DNA of 64,000 bases from Pseudomonas alliivorans (lineage in GTDB: Bacteria > Pseudomonadota > Gammaproteobacteria > Pseudomonadales > Pseudomonadaceae). This document shows, piece after piece, positions 53,851 through 62,706 of this stretch; position 1 is the stretch's first letter; every line of letters begins with the position of its first letter. Position numbers and translations under genes: made by a program. The notes below the pieces were generated by a model. It was not told the origin of the DNA. It saw only the letters and a program-made list of their open reading frames with translations, and searched no databases. Where the stretch lies: assembly GCF_017826695.1 (NCBI RefSeq), contig NZ_JAFFZW010000001.1:868001-932000 (forward strand), written 5' to 3'.

Positions 53851-54471
53851 TCAGGACTCGATCGGCTTCTCGTACCAGCCAAGAAACAGGTTCAGGGCTG
53901 ACTCGACCACTTCGTCCTGTTTCTCGGGGCTGAGCAGAGCGGCGCTGAGCGTCACCTGCGGCCAGAACGCGAACGACTTGAGCAGTGCGTGCATTTGCGT
54001 GGCGGCAAAGCCCGGATCGACCGGCTTGAGACGTCCGTCCTTCTGTGCGGCGCGAATCCAGGCGCTGAAGGTTTCCTCACGTTCGTTGATGCGCGCGAGC
54101 CAGACCTGAGCACGCTCGGGGGAATGGATGGTTGCACCGACCACGACCCGGGCGAGGTCCAGGAAACTGCTGTCATTAAGCGTGCGCATCTTGCCCCACA
54201 GCAGGTCCCTCAGTTGTTCGCGCAGACCGACATCGGCGTGATACACCACGTCTGATTGCGGGGGAGAGCAGCTCCAGAGACGCTGGAGTATCTCGGCAAA
54301 GAGCTCTTCCTTGCTGGGAAAGTGGTTATAGACTGTGCGCTTGGAAACCTCGGCGCGCGCGGCGATGCGGTCCATGCTGGTGACCTCGAAACCACGGTCA
54401 CCGAACTCGGCAATGGCTGCCAGGACGATGGCTTCGCGTTTCTGATCGGTAAGGCGCATGGGGGCTGTCAT
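53851..54471 (-). CDS. TetR/AcrR family regulator
   Basis: A 206-residue repressor-type protein: helix-turn-helix at about 10-58 (REAIVLAAIAEFGDRGFEVT, then DRIAARAEVSKRTVYNHFPS), C-terminal domain of the AefR-like/TetR_C type (DLARVVVGATIHSPERAQVW, LNLFLGWYEKP). Two possible starts, MTAPMRL and four residues later, both weak in ribosome-binding site. Divergent from the MBL-fold hydrolase across a promoter with a perfect 15-bp palindrome, so control of that gene is likely. Confidence 0.88.
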   Translation of the reverse strand: MTAPMRLTDQKREAIVLAAIAEFGDRGFEVTSMDRIAARAEVSKRTVYNHFPSKEELFAEILQRLWSCSPPQSDVVYHADVGLREQLRDLLWGKMRTLNDSSFLDLARVVVGATIHSPERAQVWLARINEREETFSAWIRAAQKDGRLKPVDPGFAATQMHALLKSFAFWPQVTLSAALLSPEKQDEVVESALNLFLGWYEKPIES

Positions 54472-54549
54472 AGGCTCGCTTCAAACGTGCGTTTAGAGAA
54501 AATTACACTCGGCAGTTTACTTGTAGCGGAGGATCATGCAAGCTTAAAA

Positions 54550-54564
54550 CTACACCGTGTAGTG
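54550..54564. promoter_or_regulatory. TetR operator between tetR and MBL-hydrolase genes
   Basis: ACTACAC-C-GTGTAGT is a perfect 7-1-7 dyad about 80 bases before the tetR start and 128 before the hydrolase start. Related TTACAC(T) half-sites flank it (near 54503 and 54575). Confidence 0.65.
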
Positions 54565-54691
54565 TAATGCACTGTTACACACTTAAAGCGATGTTGTCGA
54601 TGCCACATGCTTGACATCAGAATCCTGCAACGTAATCGCAGACCACTTTTGCACGGCTGAGCCTCAACCTGTCCCAGGGAGTCAGCAAACC

Positions 54692-55795
54692 ATGGCCACG
54701 ACCCACCAGAAAACGGATGTCTCTTCACTGCCCGTCCTGTCTCGTCACGAGGGGCGTTATCGTAATCATGCGCCGATGAAACCGTTCAGCCTCGTTCGAA
54801 CGCTGGGCATTTTCTGGGATCAGGTGTTCAACAAACCCAAGGACACCCGTCCGGCAGGCGAGGTGCCGGTTCAGCCGCTGTCCCGTCAGCAACTGCTGGC
54901 CGCGCCCGACAACACGGTTTACCGACTCGGGCACTCCACCGTTCTGCTGAAACTGCGCAACCGCTTCTTTTTGACCGATCCGGTGTTTGCCGAGCGGGCG
55001 TCGCCGGTGCAGTGGGCCGGGCCGCAACGCTTTCATCAGCCGCCGATCAGCCTGGAAGACCTGCCGCCCATCACCGCAGTGGTTCTCTCGCACAACCACT
55101 ACGATCACCTGGACCGTATGGCGATCAAGGCGTTGATGGCGAAGACCGAGCACTTCATCGCGCCGCTGGGCGTGGGCGATACGTTGATCGAGTGGGGTGT
55201 GCCGACGCACAAGGTGCGGCAACTGGACTGGTGGCAGTCCACAGACGTTGAGGGCATTGAATTCGTCGCCACGCCGTCCCAGCATTTCTCGGGCCGCACC
55301 TTGCGCGACAGCAACCAGACGTTGTGGGCGTCCTGGGTGATGATCAACGACCGGCAGCGGATCTTCTTCAGCGGCGACAGCGGTTACTTCGATGGTTTCA
55401 AGACTATTGGCGAGCAATACGGCCCGTTCGACCTGACCCTGATGGAAACCGGTGCCTACAACGTTGAATGGCCTCAGGTGCACATGCAGCCTGAGGAAAC
55501 GCTGCAGGCGCACCTCGACCTGCGTGGTCGTTGGCTGCTGCCGATCCACAACGGCACCTTCGACCTGTCGATGCACGCCTGGCACGAGCCGTTCGACCGG
55601 ATTCTGGCCCTGGCCTGGGAGCAGAACGTGACCATCACCACACCCATGATGGGCCAGCCGTTCTACATGGATTATCCCTGCCGCGGCATGACCTGGTGGA
55701 TGAGCGTCGATGAGGTCGCCACCCCTGAAACCGAGTCTGAAGCCAGGTTTGAAGGCCAGGGCGCAGCCTGCAGTCGCCGTCGCCAGAGCGCTTGA
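54692..55795 (+). CDS. MBL-fold metallo-hydrolase, RomA/UlaG/NAPE-PLD-like
   Basis: A 367-residue metallo-beta-lactamase-fold protein: zinc motif H134-x-H136-x-D138-H139 (VVLSHNHYDHLDRMAI), preceded by YRLGHSTVLLKLRNRFFLTD with the family's GHST signature and followed by ATPSQHFSGRTLRDSNQTLW, IFFSGDSGYFDGF and LLPIHNGTFDLSMHAW. This is the pattern of Zn-dependent phosphodiesterase/lactonase-like enzymes such as RomA and NAPE-PLD. An open N-terminus of 70 residues holds no signal peptide. AGGGAG 11 bases upstream of ATG. The inducing TetR suggests a detoxification or lipid-related role; substrate unknown. Confidence 0.88.
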   Translation: MATTHQKTDVSSLPVLSRHEGRYRNHAPMKPFSLVRTLGIFWDQVFNKPKDTRPAGEVPVQPLSRQQLLAAPDNTVYRLGHSTVLLKLRNRFFLTDPVFAERASPVQWAGPQRFHQPPISLEDLPPITAVVLSHNHYDHLDRMAIKALMAKTEHFIAPLGVGDTLIEWGVPTHKVRQLDWWQSTDVEGIEFVATPSQHFSGRTLRDSNQTLWASWVMINDRQRIFFSGDSGYFDGFKTIGEQYGPFDLTLMETGAYNVEWPQVHMQPEETLQAHLDLRGRWLLPIHNGTFDLSMHAWHEPFDRILALAWEQNVTITTPMMGQPFYMDYPCRGMTWWMSVDEVATPETESEARFEGQGAACSRRRQSA

Positions 55796-55903
55796 GTTTC
55801 AAAGGGTTCGAACTGATTTATCGATAGGGCTGCCTGTTTTTTGATTTGCCGCCTGTCACCCGGCCCGGCCTAATCATCTCTTCTCTGAAAGGATGATAAT
55901 GAT

Positions 55904-57133
55904 ATGCAAGGTGCTCGCGGGTCAGCTTCTCAAGGTGTCTGGTTGATGGTCGCCATCGTGTTGGTGGCCTTGAATCTGCGCCCCTCGATGGCAGCGGTCG
56001 GTCCATTGTTGTCGGCGATCCGGGTGGATATTTCGCTGGGCTTCGGCATGGCGTCACTGCTGACCATGCTGCCGGTCATGGCCATGGGGCTGGCGATGTT
56101 CGTCGGCATGGGCATCGCCGCTCGTGTCGGTTCGTACCGGACCATCACGATCTCGCTGGCGCTGATCGGCGTAGCGACCCTGGCCCGGCTGTTTCTCGAC
56201 TCGGCGGTTGAACTGATTTTCAGTGCCGTGCTGGCCGGGCTGGGTATCGCGATGATCCAGGCGTTGATGCCTGCGCTGATCAAGTCACGCTTCAAAGACA
56301 ATGTTTCGTTGTGCATGGGGCTGTACGTCACGGCGATCATGGGCGGCGCAGCGATTGCCGCGTCCTTCAGCCCACTGATGCTGAGTCTCAGCGGTAATTG
56401 GCGGTTCGGCCTGGCGATCTGGGCTGCGCTGGCGCTGCTGGCCTTGTGTTTCTGGGCCTTTCAGCGAAACGCATTCCAGAGCAGCGGATCGTCCGCCGCG
56501 CCCCGCAAACATGCGTTTTCGCGGATGCCCAGGGCCTGGATGCTGGGCGTCTTCTTTGGTCTGGGCACGGCGTCCTACACCTGCGCGCTGGCCTGGCTGG
56601 CACCGTATTACCTTGAAAATGGCTGGAGCGAGCAGGACGCCGGACTGCTGTTGGGCTTCATGACCCTGATGGAAGTGGTGTCGGGTCTGGTGACACCGGC
56701 GCTGGCCAACCGCAGCCGCGACAAGCGTCTGGTGTTGGCGACGCTGTTGGGGTTGATCATGGCGGGCTTCGTCGGTCTTATCTTGATGCCGCAGCAATTG
56801 AGCCTGCTGTGGACCGGCTTGCTGGGTCTGGGCATCGGCGGTCTTTTCCCCATGAGCCTGATCGTGTCCATGGACCATTACGATGATCCGCAGCAGGCAG
56901 GCAGCCTGACTGCATTCGTCCAGGGCGTGGGTTATCTGATCGCTGGCCTGTCGCCGTTGCTGGCAGGGGTGATCCGTGACATGACAGGCAGTTTTGCAGG
57001 CGCGTGGTGGTCGTTGATCGGGCTGGTCGCCGTAATGCTTTTGATGGTCGTGCGCCTCGATCCACGGCACTATGCCCGGCACCTGCACGATTCGACAGGG
57101 CATGCCGGTATCGCTGACGGGAAGACGGCGTGA
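55904..57133 (+). CDS. CynX/NimT-type MFS transporter
   Basis: A 409-residue 12-helix transporter of the CynX/NimT branch: LVALNLRPSMAAVGPLLSAI (the branch's NLR motif), MGIAARVGSYRTITISLALI, LMPALIKSRFKDNVSLCMGL, and YCALAWLAPYYLENGWSEQD-like segment near 230. Members export or import cyanate, nitroimidazoles and other small solutes. AGGA lies ten bases before the ATG; the sequence GATAATGATA covers the same spot. Substrate unknown. The LysR gene 67 bases downstream in the same direction may share its transcript. Confidence 0.88.
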   Translation: MQGARGSASQGVWLMVAIVLVALNLRPSMAAVGPLLSAIRVDISLGFGMASLLTMLPVMAMGLAMFVGMGIAARVGSYRTITISLALIGVATLARLFLDSAVELIFSAVLAGLGIAMIQALMPALIKSRFKDNVSLCMGLYVTAIMGGAAIAASFSPLMLSLSGNWRFGLAIWAALALLALCFWAFQRNAFQSSGSSAAPRKHAFSRMPRAWMLGVFFGLGTASYTCALAWLAPYYLENGWSEQDAGLLLGFMTLMEVVSGLVTPALANRSRDKRLVLATLLGLIMAGFVGLILMPQQLSLLWTGLLGLGIGGLFPMSLIVSMDHYDDPQQAGSLTAFVQGVGYLIAGLSPLLAGVIRDMTGSFAGAWWSLIGLVAVMLLMVVRLDPRHYARHLHDSTGHAGIADGKTA

Positions 57134-57200
57134 TTGCGTTTTGATGTTATCTTGTGGGTGCTGATCCGGTCCTTGATCGCAGTGCCAACGAGATGACTCG

Positions 57201-58136
57201 ATGCTCAACAGTAATGCCCTCAGAAAGCTGGACATGCAGGACCTGATGATCTTCGTCTCGGTCTTCGAACAGCGCAACCTGACGCTGGTCTCGGAGGCGC
57301 TGAATGTCAGCCAGTCCACGGTCAGCTACTGCCTCAAGAAGCTGCGGGCCAACTTCGAGGATGACCTGTTCATCAGCACCCGCAACGGCATGCGACCCAC
57401 GCGCAAGGCCATCGCCATGCTCGGTCACGTGCAGCAGATACTGCTCAAGGTCAACCTCTGCCATGACGGGTTGAACCTGTTCGACCCGAGCAGCGGGCAA
57501 ACCACCTTCACGGTCTGCGCACCTGAATACTTTGAGCTGCTGGTGCTGCCGCATCTGTTGCGCGGCTTCGTCGCTGCGGGCTTTTCGGTTGCGGTCAATG
57601 TTCAGAAACTGGACAGGCACCTGCCGGTCGAGCGGCTCGCCGACGGTCGTTTCGATCTGGCACTGTGTTTCGGGCCGGGGTTTCACAGGGTGCCTGACAG
57701 TCTGATTGCCCAAGTGCTGCTGGAAGACGATCTGGTCTGTGTGATGGACAGCCAGTCGGCACCGCTGAGCGCGCAGATCGACCTCGACACGTTTACCGAA
57801 CGGCATCACGTCTACCCGACGCCGTGGACGTCCGATACCAACATGATCGATGGCTGGCTGCAGACCAAGGGCCTTGAGCGTCACATCGTGGCGCGGGCCA
57901 ACAGTTACCGGGCAGCTCTGCAGTTGCTGGAGGGGACGAATTTCATTCTGGTGCTGCCACGGCGTATCCAGACACTGTTGTGCAACGAGCCTTGGGTAGC
58001 GGTTTACGAGCTGCCGCCTGACCTGCCGGGCTTCAGCCTGGACATGGTGTGGAGCGCTCATGCCGATCAGGACGAAGCCAATGGCTGGTTCCGCGAACAG
58101 GTGGTCAAGGTGTGTGCCGAGCAGGGGCTGCTCTGA
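57201..58136 (+). CDS. LysR family regulator, NodD-like branch
   Basis: A 311-residue LysR-type protein: helix-turn-helix at about 12-70 (DMQDLMIFVSVFEQRNLTLV, then LNVSQSTVSYCLKKLRANFE and DDLFISTRNGMRPTRKA), followed by the effector domain (FTVCAPEYFELLVLPHLL, LADGRFDLALCFGPGF). The DDLFxRTxxGMxPT pattern is typical of the subgroup with NodD. Its targets are not evident; the upstream transporter on the same strand is one candidate. Confidence 0.9.
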   Translation: MLNSNALRKLDMQDLMIFVSVFEQRNLTLVSEALNVSQSTVSYCLKKLRANFEDDLFISTRNGMRPTRKAIAMLGHVQQILLKVNLCHDGLNLFDPSSGQTTFTVCAPEYFELLVLPHLLRGFVAAGFSVAVNVQKLDRHLPVERLADGRFDLALCFGPGFHRVPDSLIAQVLLEDDLVCVMDSQSAPLSAQIDLDTFTERHHVYPTPWTSDTNMIDGWLQTKGLERHIVARANSYRAALQLLEGTNFILVLPRRIQTLLCNEPWVAVYELPPDLPGFSLDMVWSAHADQDEANGWFREQVVKVCAEQGLL

Positions 58137-58277
58137 TCAGCGGTCTTTCTGCGGATCAGGCTCGGTTGCCGGCCGTGGCTGCTCGCCCTTTTCATTGAGC
58201 TGCTTGTTCTTCTCGCCCACTTTGCCGGCGTTTTCCGGCTTGTGATCGAGGTCTTCGCGTTCTGATTCCTGGTTCAT
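58137..58277 (-). CDS. Short disordered charged protein
   Basis: A 46-residue frame from the ATG at 58277 to a stop that directly abuts the LysR stop codon. The sequence starts MNQESEREDLDHKPENAGKV and is almost entirely charged, polar or proline residues with no aromatics or cysteines, so it is probably intrinsically disordered. GGAGGCAGG seven bases before the ATG is a near-ideal ribosome-binding site, which is the main support. No family is recognised; small conserved proteins of this type are frequent in Pseudomonas. Confidence 0.7.
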   Translation of the reverse strand: MNQESEREDLDHKPENAGKVGEKNKQLNEKGEQPRPATEPDPQKDR

Positions 58278-58391
58278 GACCTGCCTCCAACTAGATGGAC
58301 TCTCTGGGTATTGGTCAACGTGGCGCGCCCAAGATTCGATTTATCGTGATGACGACCCGGCAACCGCACAGGCAGTGCCGGATCTGTCTGA

Positions 58392-59069
58392 TCAGCTCAG
58401 CAGGGTAATCAGATCCTTGGCCGTCTGAGCCGAACTGGCCGGGTTCTGGCCGGTCACCAGCTTGCCGTCGGTCAGAACATGGACGCCCCAGTCATCGGTC
58501 TTCGAATAGTCGCCGCCCAGTTCCTTGAGCATGTCCTCAACCAGAAAAGGTACGACATCGGTCAGGCCAACGCCTTCTTCTTCGCTGTTGGTGAAGCCGG
58601 TGACGCGACGACCCTTGACCAGCGGCTCGCCGTTTTCCGCGCGGACCTTGCGCAGCACGCCGGGCGCATGGCAAACCAGCGCGTGGGGTTTGTCGGCCCT
58701 GGCGAAGGCTTCGATCAGGGCGATGGACTTTGGATCTTCCGCCAGGTCCCACAGTGGGCCATGGCCGCCCGGGTAGAACACGGCGTCGAAGTCGTCGGCC
58801 TTTACGTCAGCCAGGCGGCCCGTATTGGCGAGCGCCTGCTGCGCGGCAGAGTCTTCACGAAAACGCTGGGTTTCGGCGGTCTGTGCGTCTTCCTCATCGC
58901 TCTTGGGGTCCAGCGGTGGCTGTCCACCTGCAGGCGATACCAGCGTGACTTCGGCGCCGGCGTCCTTGAAGACGTAGTAGGGCGCCGCGAATTCCTCGAG
59001 CCAGAAACCGGTTTTCTTGCCGGTGTCGCCCAGTTGGTCATGTGAAGTCAGAACCATCAGGATTTTCAT
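58392..59069 (-). CDS. DJ-1/PfpI family protein, type-1 glutamine-amidotransferase fold
   Basis: A 225-residue protein of the Hsp31/YhbO-like group: MKILMVLTSHDQLGDTGKKT, then GFWLEEFAAPYYVFKDAGAE with the acidic E25, DAVFYPGGHGPLWDLAEDP, and the nucleophile elbow HALVCHAPGVL with C133 and H134. Members act as glyoxalase III, deglycase or chaperone and protect from reactive carbonyls. The frame is open upstream but the family begins at the chosen ATG (59069). Function inferred at family level only. Confidence 0.88.
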   Translation of the reverse strand: MKILMVLTSHDQLGDTGKKTGFWLEEFAAPYYVFKDAGAEVTLVSPAGGQPPLDPKSDEEDAQTAETQRFREDSAAQQALANTGRLADVKADDFDAVFYPGGHGPLWDLAEDPKSIALIEAFARADKPHALVCHAPGVLRKVRAENGEPLVKGRRVTGFTNSEEEGVGLTDVVPFLVEDMLKELGGDYSKTDDWGVHVLTDGKLVTGQNPASSAQTAKDLITLLS

Positions 59070-59152
59070 GAGTGTGCTCGTCGTTGAAGGAGTGAGAAGG
59101 TGTAGACAGACGAAAACGTCAAGTGTTGTGCGCAATGCTGAACGTGAATGAA

Positions 59153-59195
59153 ACAAGGCCGGATTCGACATCAATGCGTCGAGATCCGGCCTTGT
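59153..59195 (-). terminator. Large hairpin terminator after the aldose-epimerase-like gene
   Basis: ACAAGGCCGGAT pairs with ATCCGGCCTTGT (12 bp), with an inner TCGAC/GTCGA stem and an eight-base loop. On the minus strand it is followed by TTCATT, a weak T-tract. It lies 40 bases after the stop codon. Confidence 0.7.
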
Positions 59196-59234
59196 CATGC
59201 AGCAACGATGACCGCCTGTGTCAGGCGCGAGCGA

Positions 59235-60449
59235 TCATTCCTTGGTCAGGTCCACCAGCGGCTCCTGACGCACTTCGGTGTCTCGGCCGTCCTGAATCGT
59301 CTTGATCTGGCCCAGTGCCTTGTCGACGGCGCCCTTGTCCGCCAGCAGGCTGTAGCTGATCTGGAACTGGCGCTGCTCCTTCGGCGCAATGGTCGGCACC
59401 AGATTCAGCGGACGCTGGAAGCGGCGGTTGTAGGAAAAGCTGGTGCCAGGCTCCAGACCCGTCACATAGCCCTGGCCCTTGGTGTCAGTGTTTTTCCACA
59501 GAGAGAACACTGGCAATTGTTGGGTATTGAAACCTACCGCCACGCCCAGGCTGCCTGCTTTGTTGTGCAGCACAGTGACAGTATCGCCCTTGGCATCGCC
59601 GTACGGCACGATGTTGTAGACAGTTTCGTCGTAGTCCGGAGTCGGCCCGCGGTAGGTCTGCCAGTCGCCCAGATCACCCTTGGCCTTTTCGTTGAACGGC
59701 GACACCTGCTTGACCGGCGCTTCGAAGCGCGCGCCCTGTTCCAGAAACGGCGTGCTGAAGTTGCTGTGGTACAGCGCCTGATATTCCTTCGGATAGTCGC
59801 CGTTGTTGGTGAGCGTGTCGTTCAGCGAGAAGCGGGTGCTGCCTGGCTCGGTGACCAGTTCGGTCTGCACCGAGAAGTCGACCTTCTTGAACGCCTGCTC
59901 CTTGAGTTCGCCCTTGAGGCGGATCGCGTAAGGCGGCTTCTCGTCAATGTGCAGCGTCACCTTGCTGGCCGGGATATTGGCGGCGCGACCGTGCAGGGTC
60001 AGCAATTCGCCATTGTCCATGCCTGGGTGGCCGACCCATTCGTAGCCGCAACGGGTAACCAGTTCATTGAACCCTTCCAGCCAGCCCAGCCCGCCGCGAC
60101 CATTGAGTTCGATGAACGCCGGGTTGACCACATCCTTGACCGGCGAGTCCCAGCCCATGCGCACATCGCCAACCGAAGCCTGCAGCACGTTCATGCCGCG
60201 CGTCGGCACAACCGAGAGCTTCATGGTGCCATTGTCGATATCGATGATGCTCACGCCTTCCTGGCGACCGCCATGCAGGGTGCGCAGGGTAACGGTGAAC
60301 GGCTTGTCGGTCTTGACGCCCAGTTGCTTGCTGGTGATCTGCTGGTTCTGCGCAGCCTTGTCGGTGTCGAGCAGAACGTAGTCCCAGGCAAAGGCGCTGG
60401 ACGCAAGGGAAAGGGCGCTGAGGCCTGCCAGCAGGGGAAGGGTTTTCAT
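59235..60449 (-). CDS. Periplasmic aldose-1-epimerase-like protein (DUF4432)
   Basis: A 404-residue protein with a signal peptide (MKTLPLLAGLSALSLASSAFA, cut before WDY) and a galactose-mutarotase-like beta sandwich: SIIDIDNGTMKLSVVPTRGM, NGRGGLGWLEGFNELVTRCG, LTLHGRAANIPASKVTLHID, YKGELKEQ-like strands and WKNTDTKGQGYVTGLEPGTS. This is the DUF4432 pattern, whose members are aldose-1-epimerase-like with an unknown sugar. AAAGGA precedes the ATG. It stands alone. Confidence 0.87.
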   Translation of the reverse strand: MKTLPLLAGLSALSLASSAFAWDYVLLDTDKAAQNQQITSKQLGVKTDKPFTVTLRTLHGGRQEGVSIIDIDNGTMKLSVVPTRGMNVLQASVGDVRMGWDSPVKDVVNPAFIELNGRGGLGWLEGFNELVTRCGYEWVGHPGMDNGELLTLHGRAANIPASKVTLHIDEKPPYAIRLKGELKEQAFKKVDFSVQTELVTEPGSTRFSLNDTLTNNGDYPKEYQALYHSNFSTPFLEQGARFEAPVKQVSPFNEKAKGDLGDWQTYRGPTPDYDETVYNIVPYGDAKGDTVTVLHNKAGSLGVAVGFNTQQLPVFSLWKNTDTKGQGYVTGLEPGTSFSYNRRFQRPLNLVPTIAPKEQRQFQISYSLLADKGAVDKALGQIKTIQDGRDTEVRQEPLVDLTKE

Positions 60450-60660
60450 GATGGTTTGTCCTTTTGACTTATTGGAATTATGGGTGTGCTGGACTGGATT
60501 AAACGTTTCAGCAGTCAGCGGAGTCTAGCCAAAGTCGTGGACGCTGTGGAGCAGAATTTAGCCGTATTCGTGCACACACGCTGCAGATTTGCCCAGAAGC
60601 GCTATTTTGCTTTGTCAGGTACATAAGGTAGTGCCGACTGTCCATCATCAGGAGATTCAT

Positions 60661-61254
60661 GTGCACGCGCTTATCATCGTTGCCCATTACGACCCTGCAT
60701 CGCTCAGTCAGAGCGTCGCTCGCCATGTTGCGGAGGGGGTTTCACAGACTGGCGCCGGCCACAGCGCCGAGATCGTCGATCTGTTTGCCGAAGGCTTCAA
60801 ACCCGTGTTCACCGCAGATGATCACAGGGTACATCGCGAACAGGCCCGGCCACCCGCCGACGTGCTCGCCGAACAGGCACGGATCGACCGTGCCGACGCA
60901 TTGGTGCTGGTGTATCCGATTTATTGGTGGTCGATGCCGGCTCTAATGAAAGGCTGGATCGACCGGGTATTCATCAGCGGCTGGGCATTCGACTTCAGCC
61001 CTGACGCAGGTCTGGTGAAAAAGCTCGGGCACATGAAGGTGCACCTTGTCGGGGTGGGCGGTGCCGACGCAGGCACTTACGAAAGACACGGTTACGAACA
61101 GGCCATCAAGACCCAGATCGACCACGGCATCTTTGGCTACTGCGGCGCGCCTGTTCTGCAATCAGCGTTGTTGCTGGATTCCGAGACCGCGGACCCTGCC
61201 GTCACGCTGGCGAGGGCGCTTGAGCTGGGGCGCGGGGTGTTTTCTCAGGCGTGA
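60661..61254 (+). CDS. NAD(P)H:quinone oxidoreductase, flavodoxin-like fold
   Basis: A 197-residue MdaB/NQO1-type FMN or FAD protein: HALIIVAHYDPASLSQSVAR (flavin phosphate loop), VLVYPIYWWSMPALMKGWID RVF-type segment (isoalloxazine-binding), FDFSPDAGLVKKL, and GVGGADAGTYERHGYEQAIK. It reduces quinones by two electrons, avoiding semiquinone radicals. The start is GTG at 60661 with AGGAG about seven bases upstream; an ATG two bases earlier is in another frame. Confidence 0.9.
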   Translation: MHALIIVAHYDPASLSQSVARHVAEGVSQTGAGHSAEIVDLFAEGFKPVFTADDHRVHREQARPPADVLAEQARIDRADALVLVYPIYWWSMPALMKGWIDRVFISGWAFDFSPDAGLVKKLGHMKVHLVGVGGADAGTYERHGYEQAIKTQIDHGIFGYCGAPVLQSALLLDSETADPAVTLARALELGRGVFSQA

Positions 61255-61271
61255 CGCGGCAGGAATCGTGA

Positions 61272-61571
61272 TCAATCCATCTGACTCAGCAGGCCCTCGA
61301 TCTGCGCCTGCTCCCATTCGCTGAGCAGGCTTACCGGGTCGGTGCGTGGCCAGTCTTCGGCGGTTCCTTGCTGGCCGTCTGCACTCAGGCAATGCAGGCA
61401 ACCCGTCACGCGACTGCCCGAGATTTCCAGCGTCAGGCGCCAGCCTTCAATGTCGATCCTGATCGGATTCGACTCGCAATCATCGAGGCGGCGCAACGAA
61501 CGAACACCCAGCGCTGCCTCTTTCAAGCGTTGATAGACCTCACGGGCGCTCAGGGTTGAAGTGGATCTCAT
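61272..61571 (-). CDS. DUF7693-like small protein
   Basis: A 99-residue protein with the pattern I associate with Pseudomonas DUF7693: LSAREVYQRLKEAALGVRSL at the start, a central IDIEGWRLTLEISGSRVTGC with CLHCLSADG, and a closing TDPVSLLSEWEQAQIEGLLS. The two cysteines in the CLHC segment recur in the family. No function is known. GGACA lies before the ATG. It converges with the quinone reductase. Confidence 0.7.
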   Translation of the reverse strand: MRSTSTLSAREVYQRLKEAALGVRSLRRLDDCESNPIRIDIEGWRLTLEISGSRVTGCLHCLSADGQQGTAEDWPRTDPVSLLSEWEQAQIEGLLSQMD

Positions 61572-61628
61572 GGGTGTCCGCGATCAGGCTGAAAAGGGCG
61601 ACCAGCATAAAAGCCGGTCGTCCTGCTG

Positions 61629-62561
61629 TCACTCGGCGGGTGTTTCATCGGGCCGGATTGCACCGAACAGCGTTTCGACTTCAGGCTGCGTCTGGTTGAT
61701 AGCGCCCAACTGCCGAATCAGTTCGGCCTGACGACTGCCCCGTATACCGGCTGTGGTCATGGCCCCGTCACGTACGTAGGTGTAGACGCCGCTGACGCCA
61801 AACGGGGTGATGTGGCTGACGTGGGCACTGATGCCATGGGTGAGTGCCTTGAAGCGTTCGCTGGCATAGCAGGTGCGCCGGGCCCAGGCGGATTCGAAGG
61901 TCAGTTCCATGAACACGATGTTCAGGCGAGACTCGCTGGCGTAATGAGCGACGTCCGGGGCAGGGGGCGCGGGCTGGTCGTTGTCGTAGGGTTCTGCAAG
62001 GTGCAGGCGCAGTTTGAGTACGTCGTCCAGACCGGCCAGATCGCGGGCCAGGGTGTCGATGGCCTGGCGCGCGACGGCAAGGTTGTCGGGATTCAGATGA
62101 AAGTGCAGGTGCAGGCGATCCAGTGTCGAGGTTTCGTTGGGGGACGGGTCGGGCAGGCGATCCATCAGCGTGCTGGAACCGTCCGGCACATCATAGGCCA
62201 GGGTCTCCTCGAACATGTTCTGCTCATCGGAAAACAGAATCGAGCTGGCTTTCTGGAAGCGCTGCTGGTCTTCGGCCGACAGAAAGCCGATCTCCACGCC
62301 GCCATCCAGCACGTAGCCTTCCAGTGGCTTGACGCCTTCGATGATCGGCCACAGATGAGCGTCCTGTTCGCGGGACAGGTGGTGTTGCACGTACCAGCCA
62401 AGGCCATCGAGACGTGCGCACAAAGGACCGTGCACGTCACGCCAGTAAGTGGCGAAGAGCTCGTGGGGCACGCCGGGCCTGCGCAGCACCGTGGTGTAGG
62501 TATTGATGACGATGCGCTGGTCGCGCGCGCCGTGGTTGTCGGCGAAGTTTGAGGTGTGCAT
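61629..62561 (-). CDS. EthD-like ferredoxin-fold protein
   Basis: A 310-residue protein that starts with an EthD-type alpha/beta barrel: VINTYTTVLRRPGVPHELFA, then TYWRDVHGPLCARLDGLGWY and VQHHLSRE, a pattern of small enzymes acting on polyketides or ethers. The second half (from about 145) has a HLHFHLNPDNLAVARQAIDT segment that may be a second ferredoxin-like domain. The 5' end is weak in ribosome-binding site. It is divergent from a LysR gene, so that regulator probably controls it. Exact reaction unknown. Confidence 0.78.
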   Translation of the reverse strand: MHTSNFADNHGARDQRIVINTYTTVLRRPGVPHELFATYWRDVHGPLCARLDGLGWYVQHHLSREQDAHLWPIIEGVKPLEGYVLDGGVEIGFLSAEDQQRFQKASSILFSDEQNMFEETLAYDVPDGSSTLMDRLPDPSPNETSTLDRLHLHFHLNPDNLAVARQAIDTLARDLAGLDDVLKLRLHLAEPYDNDQPAPPAPDVAHYASESRLNIVFMELTFESAWARRTCYASERFKALTHGISAHVSHITPFGVSGVYTYVRDGAMTTAGIRGSRQAELIRQLGAINQTQPEVETLFGAIRPDETPAE

Positions 62562-62706
62562 GAGTAGGCTCTGCGCTGAAGTGTCTGAATGAGGCGCTCC
62601 GGCGGCCGCTTTAGTTCAAGGAATATGCCCGGCGGGTGACCATTCGCAGCCTGCCTCGGCGGACCAGTCGCGCTATCATCGGCGCACCTTGCCAGCGGAT
62701 AGCCTT

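Noticed and set aside
55895..55904. GATAATGATA, half of a Fur box, over the start of the CynX-type transporter
   Set aside because: Only one half matches; the second half is absent, so iron control is not supported.
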